From: Bacteroidales bacterium
GTDB lineage: Bacteria > Bacteroidota > Bacteroidia > Bacteroidales > Lentimicrobiaceae
Direction of reading: 5' to 3'
Length of the DNA stretch: 62,955 bases
Assembly: GCA_016788045.1 (NCBI GenBank)
Contig: JAEUTG010000011.1
Span: 1-62,955 of the forward strand
Shown: positions 28,101-36,047 of the stretch, piece by piece
How the letters are laid out: each line of letters begins with the position of its first letter
Numbering within the stretch: position 1 is the first letter of the stretch
Notes under the pieces: model-generated
The model's input: the letters and a program-made list of their open reading frames with translations, nothing else
Databases searched by the model: none
Told to the model about the DNA's origin: nothing
Program-made: the position numbers and the translations under genes

Positions 28101-28569
28101 GTTCACCTTTGCCAGGAATGTAAATCACCGGGGTAAAAACTGTCTGGGCGAAGGCATAGCCATTCATATATTGTGTACTGAGGGCTCCGGTGGAGATTTC
28201 AGGATAAGCCGACATGGAGCGGTACACCTCTTCGTTGCGCAGGTCTAGAGGGACTCCCGGCTCGGAAAGCGGGCGGGAATACTGTCCTGAAACCAGGTTG
28301 AAATTTCCGGGTATCAGCGTTTCCCCGGATCCTTCAAAGCGGATTGAGACGGCTTCATGGCCAGGCGGAAGGAGGAGGTTTACAGCGAAATAAGGCAGAA
28401 CCGGTTCGCCAGGTTTGCCGCTCAGCATAGCCTGGTCAAAAGTAACGGTCTGTTGCAGCCCATTTTGCTTAACCTGTGGTTTGCCAACCGTGTAACGCTT
28501 TACAATTTCATCGGCTGAAGCGCTCAGCAGGACTGTAAACAGCAGGCAAAGGGTAAAAAACTTTTTCAT
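25126..28569 (-). CDS. C25 (gingipain-like) cysteine peptidase, T9SS cargo
   Basis: A 1147-residue protein with signal peptide 1-19. A gingipain propeptide-like region spans about 25-205. The peptidase domain (about 215-610) contains HVVLGGDVEHV, catalytic His450 in HHVGHANETY and Cys487 in STHGCICGAF (the second Cys, 489, is extra). Then come an Ig-like domain after the catalytic region, two CARDB-like domains carrying the NGLPDFGEQISL and GVPDPGETFNL strands, the shared MAM-like module (about 915-1055), and a T9SS sorting domain (VYPNPTSGKIF ... TQKLIIE). It probably heads a two-gene transcript with the BNR protein (44-bp gap). The layout resembles gingipains more closely than the 17086 protein does, in having an HG-x-C block. 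Substrate specificity is unknown. Confidence 0.93.
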   Translation of the reverse strand: MKKFFTLCLLFTVLLSASADEIVKRYTVGKPQVKQNGLQQTVTFDQAMLSGKPGEPVLPYFAVNLLLPPGHEAVSIRFEGSGETLIPGNFNLVSGQYSRPLSEPGVPLDLRNEEVYRSMSAYPEISTGALSTQYMNGYAFAQTVFTPVIYIPGKGELKYFEQVTIRIQTRETEKGREALKNLSASTSVKENCLRNAQNTETAGLYAARTRSVSDYEILIITPEAFVDQFDALTQLYLPRGMKTQITTTAYIQANSTGVDMPEKIRNYIIQEYQQHGIEHVVLGGDVEHVAYRGFYCLVQSSSAYEDYNIPSDLYYSALDGNWNTNGNNVWGEIGEDDLLPEVSVGRLSFSNTAELAAMLNKTIKYQNEPVLGELRNPLLAGEHLYDTPETWGSDYLELLIGTRSDNGYTTTGIPEDHNILKMYDEESNWSSSQLISAINSGRNFIHHVGHANETYVMKLSNWDITNSNFSGVNGITHNFPVISTHGCICGAFDYDDCIAEKMVSIDNFAAVFIGNSRYGWFNEGQTEGPSAHLHREYVDAMFNDKLNRAGRAQVESKATTSPWVNAPGQWEEGALRWCFYDCNVLGDPALAIWTDEPIPVATAYPATLTTGTPQFEVTVTSMGAPVEGLTAALLKDGILAGKGITAGNGTATVVIDPLIVEPGEAQLVISGYNCLPVYYTINFVAGQTAYVVYQAYTLNDATGNSNGLPDFGEQISLSITLQNLGLAEAQNVDATISTNDPYVTILDGTESYGDIPAGGEVTISNGFTIQLASDIPDNHIVAFTMEANGDDTWLSEFQLSANAPVIVAGAAEVDDNEGNGVPDPGETFNLNIELINSGHAASLPLNATLSCNSQFISGTQWTAPEVVIDEQSQASVIFSNIEADDQTPLGTSVTFVLTITQGDPATTILEHAYVFVIGQVSEDFETGDFTHHAWAHSGNANWTISPESPFEGAYSARSGDISDNQKSDLSVTYEVLTDDSIHFCYRVSSEESYDFLRFYIDNIKVAEWSGDIVWNRASFAVSTGLHTFKWSYEKDITVSNGDDAAWIDDILFPPVDISTGYSGPEKLSANLLVYPNPTSGKIFINLNGAALKFTQLTITDLAGKQVFNATLTNTDARPLDLSGLEPGLYFLSISGNGVRETQKLIIE

Positions 28570-28625
28570 GGGGATTGGGATTACAGTAACGGAATAGCTT
28601 TCAGAAGTTTATTATCAGTGTAAAG

Positions 28626-28633
28626 CAAAATTA
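28626..28633 (-). promoter_or_regulatory. Putative -7 box for the C25-BNR operon
   Basis: The minus strand reads TAATTTTG, a full TAnnTTTG match, with a TTG at 28656-28658 (spacing 22 bp) as possible -33. It lies 57 bp upstream of the ATG at 28569. Confidence 0.5.
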
Positions 28634-28825
28634 ATTTAAAAAACGGCCGAATTTACAATTTATGTAAAAGCAAACCATAGTTTCACAAGATTTAAATCCG
28701 TACATTACCATTTCGGGCAGGGTGTACCCTCACAACCTGCATGAATGAATCATTCTTTCTGCAAGCTTATGATCCTTCGTTATGGTTGCCGCGAACACAG
28801 ATTATTGGCGGTACCTGTGCTGAGG

Positions 28826-31087
28826 CTAACGGAGCAGAACCTTAGCCGGCCAGCTCTTTATTCCATTGCTGATATTCAGAAGATAGATGCCTTTCGGCAG
28901 ATTTTTGGTAACAACAGTGGTTTCCTGGTTAATCAGCCTGCCACTGCTCACTTTAATTCCTGTTGAACTGTACAGCTTATAATTCAGGATTTCCCTGCTA
29001 CCAGCAGTTGTAGCAGCTATGATAAAGTAATCACCTGCAGGAACCGGGTAAATAAAGTACTGGCCCTGTGCTGCCGGTTCCATCAGGGTTGCTTCCATAA
29101 TTCTTACCTCAATATTGTTGGTTAGGGTGTCACTTGGGGTTACGGTTACAGAATCGCATCCATACATAAAGGCAAAAGGATATGAGGCACAGATTTCAAC
29201 CCGGCCTGTGTCTGCTTCGAGGATAAAGAAGCCGTATTCATCCGACATGGTTGTTCTCTGGCCGCAGCTAACGGTGGCACCGGCAACGGCTTCGCCCAGT
29301 TCCACAGACATTACATAGCCTTCGATGAAACCGGTTGAATCTGCAGGTGGGATGCGGATAATCCCTTCTACTGCATCCAGGTCGAATCCGGCATCGGCTA
29401 CCTGAGACTGACCATCCCCATCATCTTTGATTTTTATGTATCGTGCATCCGGGAGACCTGATGCCAGAAGGTCGAATTCATGATTCCCGGTGGCGTTTCC
29501 CAGCAGTTCCCAGGGGCCATCCATCGTTTGACCGGCATACAAGAAGTATCCTTCCGGTGTGGCATCGTTTTCATAAACGATGATGTCATTTCCTTCACCA
29601 TCAACAACCGGGGTTCCCATATCGAGAACCGCGTAGCCCATCCGACCCAGTGAATACCTTACATTATCCGGGCTTCCCGTTGCTGCAGGCGTATTCCCTT
29701 CGTCGTTGAAATTGTTGTTGGGTATCTGGCAGGTTATCATGCGTCTGGCAAACTGAGCGGTGGAAGGTGTCATTGAAACATTCAGGATTGCCGATCCTGT
29801 TTCAGGGATCATTACCTGAGAAAAGGTGCGGGTAGCATACCCGTTGGCTTCAACCCTAAGGTTATAATACCCCGGCAACAGAAATTTGTGGTAATCGCCC
29901 ACTTCCGGATCCGATGCAAACGGAAAATAATCCTCAATGTAGAGCGTGGCGGGCAATGGCTCTCCCGTCAATGCATCTGTAATCACTCCTTCAAGCCCCC
30001 AACCGGCATAGTCGGTCATGGTGAGCATCGATTCCCTGTTTTTCAGGTAATAGGGAACAATCTGCGAAGCTGCCGGTTGTTTGCTGACAGATATCTCCAC
30101 AGACCAACTGATGACCCCGAGTGCACCATAACCAAAATCCTTGGTACTCCCGTTGATGGCATACATGCCTGTATAGCCCTGTTCGTATGGAATGTTTGTG
30201 TACCCCGAATGTGCTGCATACTCAGAAGCCAGGAAATCGTGAATTTCGTTGTCGGGGGTTGGACTGGCCCGGTAGCTCCAGGGGTAACTGATGAATTCTG
30301 TACCACTGTGGTAGCTGCAGTGTATAACGAACTGATTGCTGCAAAGCAGGTTGCGGTAAACTTTTGTTTCGGGTTGTGAAAATGCCGAAGGGCTGTTCCC
30401 CTCTGCGTTCCACATATATCCCCCATCGCGGTTGATGTCAACACCATTGGCATTGTAACGCGTCATGTTTTCCCTTCCATAAGGGTTCACGCAGTAGTAT
30501 ACCCAGATTTCGCGGTTATTTACCAGACTGGTGATCTGCTCGTCGGTACCGTACCCCAGGCAGAGATCACGGGCAAAACGGATCATATTTTCAGGACCTC
30601 CTACCTCATCTCCGTGGATCCCACCATCGAACAATACCTCGGCTTCATTTTCGTCAGTTGCCGAATTGTCGCTGATCTTCAGTGCTTTTAGCACATTGAA
30701 GCCGGTAGCCATTCCCAGTTCATGCAAAGTGCAGATGTCGGGGAAGTTGAGCGCCAGACTGTCGGCAATTTCATTGAGTTCTGCGACTGTGTAATAACCG
30801 GACGGCACACCGCGGGGCCCGAAAGAGGCCGACCATTGATTGAGGTCGGGGATTTCTGTTTCGGCTGGTATTCCGAAAGCGTTAACAGCTGCGAGCTCTG
30901 AAGGAGTAAGGTAACATCGCAGAAAGCCATCACATTCATCGGCATTCAGGCCGAGCTGCCTGATGATGGCGTAATCTTCAGCATTCACAGGGTAGACCCT
31001 GACCTGCATTTCTCCTTCGCGCCAGGGTTGCTGGGCCGAAACAGTTACGCTGATCAGCATCAGTAAGGGAAGTATAAACCATCTCAT
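28826..31087 (-). CDS. M14 zinc carboxypeptidase, T9SS cargo
   Basis: A 753-residue protein from the ATG at 31087 (signal peptide MRWFILPLLMLISVTVSAQ); an in-frame ATG at 31111 is also possible. The M14 domain spans about 95-360: zinc ligands His158 and Glu161 in GGIHGDEVGG, third ligand His260 in CSYHSGT, the NRD substrate-binding pair in GVDINRDGG, and catalytic Glu331 in WSVEIS. A carboxypeptidase-regulatory-like domain (GVITDALTGEPLPATLYIED) follows. Then come a beta-sandwich of about 150 residues with ALDMG/DLDAVEGI-type strands, a second regulatory-like domain (GYVMSVELGEAVAGATVSC) and a T9SS sorting domain ending WPAKVLLR. It should trim C-terminal residues from peptides released by the neighbouring endopeptidases. 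All key residues are present. Confidence 0.93.
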   Translation of the reverse strand: MRWFILPLLMLISVTVSAQQPWREGEMQVRVYPVNAEDYAIIRQLGLNADECDGFLRCYLTPSELAAVNAFGIPAETEIPDLNQWSASFGPRGVPSGYYTVAELNEIADSLALNFPDICTLHELGMATGFNVLKALKISDNSATDENEAEVLFDGGIHGDEVGGPENMIRFARDLCLGYGTDEQITSLVNNREIWVYYCVNPYGRENMTRYNANGVDINRDGGYMWNAEGNSPSAFSQPETKVYRNLLCSNQFVIHCSYHSGTEFISYPWSYRASPTPDNEIHDFLASEYAAHSGYTNIPYEQGYTGMYAINGSTKDFGYGALGVISWSVEISVSKQPAASQIVPYYLKNRESMLTMTDYAGWGLEGVITDALTGEPLPATLYIEDYFPFASDPEVGDYHKFLLPGYYNLRVEANGYATRTFSQVMIPETGSAILNVSMTPSTAQFARRMITCQIPNNNFNDEGNTPAATGSPDNVRYSLGRMGYAVLDMGTPVVDGEGNDIIVYENDATPEGYFLYAGQTMDGPWELLGNATGNHEFDLLASGLPDARYIKIKDDGDGQSQVADAGFDLDAVEGIIRIPPADSTGFIEGYVMSVELGEAVAGATVSCGQRTTMSDEYGFFILEADTGRVEICASYPFAFMYGCDSVTVTPSDTLTNNIEVRIMEATLMEPAAQGQYFIYPVPAGDYFIIAATTAGSREILNYKLYSSTGIKVSSGRLINQETTVVTKNLPKGIYLLNISNGIKSWPAKVLLR

Positions 31088-31220
31088 GGTAAATCGGCTT
31101 ATGAAAGACATTGTTTCGGGCGTAAACGTATAAAAAATTAAAGTAAAAAGCGCTAACCTGAAGGAATTTCTCTTCCATATGGTGCTGATTCAGGCTTATG
31201 CATGGCGGAATACCTGCAAC

Positions 31221-31252
31221 AAAAAACAGGGTGATAAAGCATCACCCTGTTT
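31221..31252 (-). terminator. Rho-independent terminator of the ROK gene
   Basis: Stem AAACAGGGTGAT (31224-31235) / ATCACCCTGTTT (31241-31252) with loop AAAGC and a T-run on the minus strand. It lies 22 bp past the stop codon at 31275. Confidence 0.9.
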
Positions 31253-31274
31253 ATGATCGGATGCTGATCAGGTT

Positions 31275-32381
31275 CTATTTGCTGTCGAGTTTGTTCAGCG
31301 CATAAGCGTAGGCTCCGATGGAAACCGCTTTTGAGGTTCCCAGTCTGCTGATGCCGACTCCGATGCGTTTCATAGGATCGTACTGAATACGGCGTGAACT
31401 GAAAGGCACTTTGATTTCGCGGGTGTCGCCTTCATAAAAACGGGCAAATTCGTTTTCGTCTTCCAGGTTAAAGGCTTTGATTTCCATGCGGTCGACGGCT
31501 GTACCCACCATGGTGGTGAAGTTTGAATTCATCTCGTCAACCAACCGCTGTAAAAATAACGGATAGGCACCCGAGAGCCCGCCACCGATCACCACCAGGC
31601 CATCAATCATGGTAATGGCATTGGCAATGGCATCACCGGCGGCTTCGGCCATGCGGTGAAAAGCCAGAATGGCGGCTTCTTTGTTACCGGCAGCAGTACC
31701 CATACCGATTTCAAAAATATCTTTCGGGGTCGGGCACTGATCAGGTGTCAGACCGGTGACCCGGCAATAGGTGCGTTTGATGCCCCTGATGCTCACATTT
31801 TCCTCGACGGTTGCGTTGGTATGCAGCTTATTCCTCATGCGGTTGATCTCTCCCTGGGCTGAGTTATCGCCCAGAAACAACTGGCCACGGCTTACGATGC
31901 CGCCACCAAACCCGGTTCCGAAGGTAACGCCCAGCAGATTCTGGTATGATTTCGGACTCTTGCTTCCGCTGATACGGCGGTTGATGTCGGGTAGCAAGCC
32001 GGCAATGGCTTCACCATAAGCAAACAGATCACCATCGTTGTTGATAAAAACAGGGATTCCGAATTTTTCTTCGAGCATGGGGCCCAGGGCAACACCGCCC
32101 CTGAATGTCGGCAGATTTTCCAGATCACCGATGATTCCCAGCTCATATTCTGCAGGACCAGGGAAACAGAAACTGATGGCAACAGGCGGAGCTTTGAGTT
32201 TGGCTTTCACTTCGTTGAAACCCTGTATTATTTTTTCCAGAACAATTTCCAGTTTTTCGCCTTCAGCCGGTATGCTGATAGGATCAATGATTTCCTGCTC
32301 GGACTGAACAGCAGAAAACACAAAATTTGTCCCCCCTGCATCAAGGGTCATAACTATTCGTGCATCGGTGTTGAAACGCAT
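31275..32381 (-). CDS. ROK family sugar kinase-like protein lacking the zinc motif
   Basis: A 368-residue cytoplasmic protein with the ASKHA nucleotide-binding signature. It has a phosphate-1 loop (MTLDAGGTNFVFSA), the catalytic-Asp segment (INNDGDLFAYGEA), a phosphate-2 loop (GVTFGTGFGGGIV) and an adenosine loop (VVIGGGLSGAY). It is longer than typical ROK kinases (about 300-320). It lacks the ROK CxCGxxGCxE zinc motif; the region after the GTGFGGG loop reads GEINRMRNKLH instead of GHxxV. Substrate specificity therefore cannot be assigned; glucose, fructose or an N-acetyl-hexosamine are all possible. It is monocistronic with its own terminator. No sugar transporter or PUL is adjacent. Confidence 0.8.
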   Translation of the reverse strand: MRFNTDARIVMTLDAGGTNFVFSAVQSEQEIIDPISIPAEGEKLEIVLEKIIQGFNEVKAKLKAPPVAISFCFPGPAEYELGIIGDLENLPTFRGGVALGPMLEEKFGIPVFINNDGDLFAYGEAIAGLLPDINRRISGSKSPKSYQNLLGVTFGTGFGGGIVSRGQLFLGDNSAQGEINRMRNKLHTNATVEENVSIRGIKRTYCRVTGLTPDQCPTPKDIFEIGMGTAAGNKEAAILAFHRMAEAAGDAIANAITMIDGLVVIGGGLSGAYPLFLQRLVDEMNSNFTTMVGTAVDRMEIKAFNLEDENEFARFYEGDTREIKVPFSSRRIQYDPMKRIGVGISRLGTSKAVSIGAYAYALNKLDSK

Positions 32382-32542
32382 TTCGTCGATTTTAAATGTT
32401 TGTTAATCAGTAAGATCTAACTTTTTTACTAAGTGTAATATATACACAAAGAAATTGAAGAATGCGAATGTACAACATGGCCTGATATTTTCAAAATATT
32501 CTGCAGCGATTTTGTCACGGGTGGCTGATAAATATTTTGTCT

Positions 32543-33217
32543 TTACAGACGGTTGAATTCGATCCGGATGGTATTGCTTATTTTGCTTTTACAGGCCTTT
32601 TCGATCTGTTGCCTGCGTTCTTCAAGCCTTTTTTCGGTAATGCGGTTCAGCAATTCCAGACACTTCCCGAAATCTTTCAGGTTGCGGTGCAACTCCGCCA
32701 TAATCAGCAAATCATGCTGATCGGCATCATTCAGAAGTTCCAGCAAGGCAAGGGCGTTTAAACGGTAGGCCTTGTCATCTTCTGCTCCGGTTGTATCTTC
32801 CTGCTGAAACGGGCGTTTATTCATGCTCCACCAAAACCGTGTCCTCAGGTAGATTTCTTCGTTTTTGCCTTCGAACAACTTACGGGAGAGGGCATCGCTA
32901 AGGTCATTTCTGCCGGGATGCTCCAGTGAGGGAAGCTCATAAACCGACTCATCGTCTGATTCAAACTGTTCGCAGCGCTTTACGCAGAAGAAATGTCCAC
33001 AGGTGCTGCACACACTGAAGTAAGGCGTATCGGGCATCATCGGGGCAAATGAACTTCCGTCGGACCAGAACATGCCTCCGAATGTATTACCTGACAGTAA
33101 ATTGGTTTGACGGTGCTCCTGCCCGCAGGCCGGACACCTCACAATCAGCGGATGGCCGAGTAACATAACATTGGTTATTACTGCTGCAAAGGAAGTGAAT
33201 TGTGTTGAAGTTTTCAT
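32543..33217 (-). CDS. Uncharacterised zinc-ribbon protein
   Basis: A 224-residue protein of unknown function. A first CPACG knuckle (about residues 28-32) and a second CSTCGHFFC knuckle (about 70-78) would together bind zinc as a ribbon. The C-terminal half is helical with Leu/Glu-rich pairs (LNALALLELLNDADQHDLLIMAELHRNLKDFGKCLELLNRI split over about 40 residues), resembling TPR-like helices. No signal peptide is obvious; the start is at 33217, though weakly hydrophobic N-terminal residues could mislead. It is followed by about 160 bp before the ROK gene and preceded by a terminator of the gene upstream, so it is likely monocistronic. I do not recognise the family with confidence. Confidence 0.75.
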   Translation of the reverse strand: MKTSTQFTSFAAVITNVMLLGHPLIVRCPACGQEHRQTNLLSGNTFGGMFWSDGSSFAPMMPDTPYFSVCSTCGHFFCVKRCEQFESDDESVYELPSLEHPGRNDLSDALSRKLFEGKNEEIYLRTRFWWSMNKRPFQQEDTTGAEDDKAYRLNALALLELLNDADQHDLLIMAELHRNLKDFGKCLELLNRITEKRLEERRQQIEKACKSKISNTIRIEFNRL

Positions 33218-33244
33218 TTTTCAGCCATAAAATGATACTATGGC

Positions 33245-33275
33245 AAAAAAAAGCCCGGCACATGGCCGGGCTTAC
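33245..33275 (-). terminator. Rho-independent terminator of the coiled-coil gene
   Basis: Stem GCCCGGC / GCCGGGC (within 33253-33271), flanked by A and T runs, with T-rich sequence following on the minus strand. It lies 16 bp after the stop codon at 33291. Confidence 0.85.
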
Positions 33276-33290
33276 GCAAGCAGCAACTTT

Positions 33291-34181
33291 CTAATACGAT
33301 TTGATGTTCTTGAGTTTTTCGGTATAATTTCTCACAACAACTTTCTGGTCAGCGATTTGTGCAGAAACCTCATCCTGATGCTTCAGGTTGGCTGCAATGT
33401 TGTTGTTGTTGTCGGTAATCTCAGTATTTGCCTTCGAAATTTTATTTTCCGAAGTGCTGATGTCTTTCATATTGCTTTTTTTCCTTTTCTGCAGCTCTTT
33501 TACTTCCGACTGTGTCGCTTTTTTCTGGTCACCGTCATCCATCCGGCTTAATTCAGTGCTTTTCGAATCAAGTGTAGATTCAGTTACAGCCATTTCCTTT
33601 TTAACCGATCCGATCTTATAGTTTTCTTCCGAGATGGTAGTGTTGGCATTCTGAATCTCTTTTTCATACCGCTCTTTGTCCTTGCGCAGCGAAACAAGTT
33701 GTTTTTCCAGATCCTTCAGCTTGTTCTCTTCCTTGCTAAGCTGATCCTCAGCTACTTTCTGATATTGATCTTTCGCAAAACTCCGTGCAAACGCTTTCAT
33801 GTTTTCATTCTCCTTGCTGTTTGGAGCTGTGAAGACATCGCGCGTTATCTCAACACTCACAAACAACTTCACGAGTGAATCCTGCCCGATGAGCTTGCTG
33901 AATACATTGATAGGACCATCATAGATATCTCCGATCAATGCACCAAAAAGCGTGACCTCATCACCCGTCTTCAGGGCGTTCGATTTGGTCCCTTTTTCAA
34001 TGGCTTTCACCCAATTGCTGCGTATGGTTTCAAGGTTTGTCTCAGGAATGTCGATCCAGATGCCCGGACAATCGGTATTGCCGAATTTTTCAGAACCCGG
34101 CTCAATGGTAAGTGGTTTCTGGGCTTGAACGACTGTCATTACAGCAAGCAGAAGAAGTACAGTAAAAATTTCTTTTTTCAT
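33291..34181 (-). CDS. Secreted coiled-coil protein of unknown function
   Basis: A 296-residue protein with a clear signal peptide (MKKEIFTVLLLLAVMTVVQAQ). Residues about 25-130 form a small domain (PLTIEPGSEKFGNTDC ... SLVKLFVSVEIT). Residues about 130-296 are a long coiled coil, rich in Lys, Glu and Gln with heptad-like spacing (EENKLKDLEKQLVSLRKDKE and similar), ending YTEKLKNIKSY. No T9SS sorting domain or lipobox is seen, so it should be periplasmic. It could be an envelope spacer or a partner of a membrane complex; that is inference. It has its own terminator and faces away from the 34575 gene. Confidence 0.8.
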   Translation of the reverse strand: MKKEIFTVLLLLAVMTVVQAQKPLTIEPGSEKFGNTDCPGIWIDIPETNLETIRSNWVKAIEKGTKSNALKTGDEVTLFGALIGDIYDGPINVFSKLIGQDSLVKLFVSVEITRDVFTAPNSKENENMKAFARSFAKDQYQKVAEDQLSKEENKLKDLEKQLVSLRKDKERYEKEIQNANTTISEENYKIGSVKKEMAVTESTLDSKSTELSRMDDGDQKKATQSEVKELQKRKKSNMKDISTSENKISKANTEITDNNNNIAANLKHQDEVSAQIADQKVVVRNYTEKLKNIKSY

Positions 34182-34574
34182 GGTTTTATCGATTTGGTAT
34201 TTGTTTCAGGTATCTGATTAACAATGCTGTCAATCTGATTGTTCAGCTTTTTGTCTGAAGCACTCAACGCCTTAGCAAAAATTGAGTGACACGGATGTCC
34301 TGCATTTATTCCAAAATTAAGCCAATTTGCGATAACCTGAAGAATTCTGCAGGAGTTTCTGATGAGTTTAAATCATCATCAGTGAAATCGGGACTGCAAT
34401 GGCATGTTAAATTATCCGATAATGGAACATTACCAGCTGATTGATTTGAATTTGTAATAGCTGAGGTTGTATCTTTGTTATTTAATTTTTGCAGATATTC
34501 CAGCATTGATTTTCTTATTTATTATCTTTCTGACAATTATTGAATACTGAATCCTGAAATACCCTAAACCAACG
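34182..34574. other. Divergent intergenic region
   Basis: AT-rich region of 393 bp between divergent genes. It holds the promoter at 34445-34477. A minus-strand ORF of 66 codons (34306-34506) lies across that promoter and has no recognisable features, so it is not called. Confidence 0.5.
34445..34477 (+). promoter_or_regulatory. Bacteroidetes-type promoter for the 34575-36953 genes
   Basis: TTTG (34445-34448), 21-bp spacer, TATCTTTG (34470-34477): both boxes match the Bacteroidetes -33/-7 consensus. Predicted start is near 34484, leaving a leader of about 90 bases. Confidence 0.65.
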
Positions 34575-36044
34575 ATGAGAAAATCTTTTACCATCCTCCT
34601 TTTACTGGCTTCATTGTCGGTGACCGGTCAATCATACAAGCTCTTCAATGCAGGATCGAAAAAGGTGTTCACCACTTTCCCCGATGCCGGGGTAACCTAT
34701 AACCTGGCATTTGATTCGGCCATGAGTTCCGGTCCAGATTCAGTGTTTTTCCCCTACCGCTTAGCTGAACAGGCTTTTTTGCCTGGTGAAAACTGCATAT
34801 TCTGGGGTGGTCCTGAATGCCGCCATCAAACACTCCCAATCTGGGCCGGCCTGAAGATTTCAGTAAGTGAAACCGGTATTTACCGGTTTTTTAACCTTTC
34901 AGGAGATACACTTTTGTTTAATACCGGCACCATGCCCGGACAGATTAGCTTGCTGTTTCAGGACCAGGTCCAGCGGTTCAATCTACTTTCTGAAGCCCCG
35001 GATACCATGACTGTGCTTGGGATTTCAGACTCTGTGGCTTCCTGGAGGATACTGCATACCGATCTCCAGGGAGTTCCGATCAATTCAGCTTTGAACAATC
35101 AGTTGCTGATTGCAGGCAAAACCCTTGGCCTGATCAGGTTTTTTCAGGTGGATTCTTTTCCTCAGGTGCTGAGGCCACTGAAATTGTCGGGCAATGCAAC
35201 GCCCGATGCAGGACTTGGCCGCCTAACTTATGGTATGATTTATGACCACAAGCCCGGCGATGTGATTCAGTATTACGATACCTACAACCGGCCTTATGGA
35301 CCACCCTGGGAAAATTATGAAAGATACATTAAGCATACATTTCTTTCAAGGTCAGAAGATGATGAAGCACTCAGCTATTCGGTGCGCAGATCTGTCTTCT
35401 ACCAGGATTCCCTGGAGGTGGTTTCTGATACCATATTTCTGAATTATGCCAGGAATGAGATCTTCCGCCAGGCTCCCTACGATAAACCCGACACCAGCAA
35501 CTTCCTGTTCAGAAGTGCATTGTATTCTGCAGATTACTTTGGATTAACCCTCTGGTCATACAGGGAAGAGCCCGAACATCTGGTTTACTGTAGTGAGGAG
35601 AACTGCTGGGGGCCCTACGATACCCAGGGGCCTCCCCTTGAAACAACCATTGTTCATGCCGTCGGACTCGGGGAAACCCTGAACAGCGGCTGGCAGTTCG
35701 GGGCGCCTCCCTATGGTTATGGCTATGTGAAACGCATCGTCTATTTTAAAAAGAACGGCATACCTTACGGCAATGAAGTTATTGTAGGGACCAGCCATAA
35801 ACCTTTACCCGGAGGGGGCATCCACCTTTTCCCCAATCCCGCCGGTGATAAACTTTTTCTGAAAACGGAAAAGCCGTTGAATGCAACGGTATTCATTTAC
35901 GAAATGAATGGGCGTTTGGTGAAGACAGCATTGCTGGATAGTTTTCAGAATGAGATCAACATCAGTCAGCTTATACCAGGATTCTATCTCATAAAAGTCA
36001 GGGATAACCGAAATGTTTATTTTGATAAATTTACAAAGCAATAA
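34575..36044 (+). CDS. Uncharacterised secreted protein with T9SS sorting domain
   Basis: A 489-residue protein. The signal peptide is residues 1-19 (MRKSFTILLLLASLSVTGQS). The body (about 20-410) is rich in aromatics and Asp/Tyr turns and shows no domain I can name. Segments such as GDVIQYYDTYNRPYGPPWENYERYIKHTF suggest a beta-rich fold. The T9SS sorting domain starts IHLFPNPAGDKLFL and ends FDKFTKQ. The next gene starts 3 bp after its stop, and the two are probably cotranscribed. Surface or extracellular location is expected; the function is unknown. Confidence 0.82.
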   Translation: MRKSFTILLLLASLSVTGQSYKLFNAGSKKVFTTFPDAGVTYNLAFDSAMSSGPDSVFFPYRLAEQAFLPGENCIFWGGPECRHQTLPIWAGLKISVSETGIYRFFNLSGDTLLFNTGTMPGQISLLFQDQVQRFNLLSEAPDTMTVLGISDSVASWRILHTDLQGVPINSALNNQLLIAGKTLGLIRFFQVDSFPQVLRPLKLSGNATPDAGLGRLTYGMIYDHKPGDVIQYYDTYNRPYGPPWENYERYIKHTFLSRSEDDEALSYSVRRSVFYQDSLEVVSDTIFLNYARNEIFRQAPYDKPDTSNFLFRSALYSADYFGLTLWSYREEPEHLVYCSEENCWGPYDTQGPPLETTIVHAVGLGETLNSGWQFGAPPYGYGYVKRIVYFKKNGIPYGNEVIVGTSHKPLPGGGIHLFPNPAGDKLFLKTEKPLNATVFIYEMNGRLVKTALLDSFQNEINISQLIPGFYLIKVRDNRNVYFDKFTKQ

Positions 36045-36047
36045 ATC

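Noticed and set aside
34306..34506. 66-codon minus-strand ORF
   Set aside because: Spans the best promoter candidate for the divergent gene and has no recognised features; Ser/Asn-rich composition looks non-coding.
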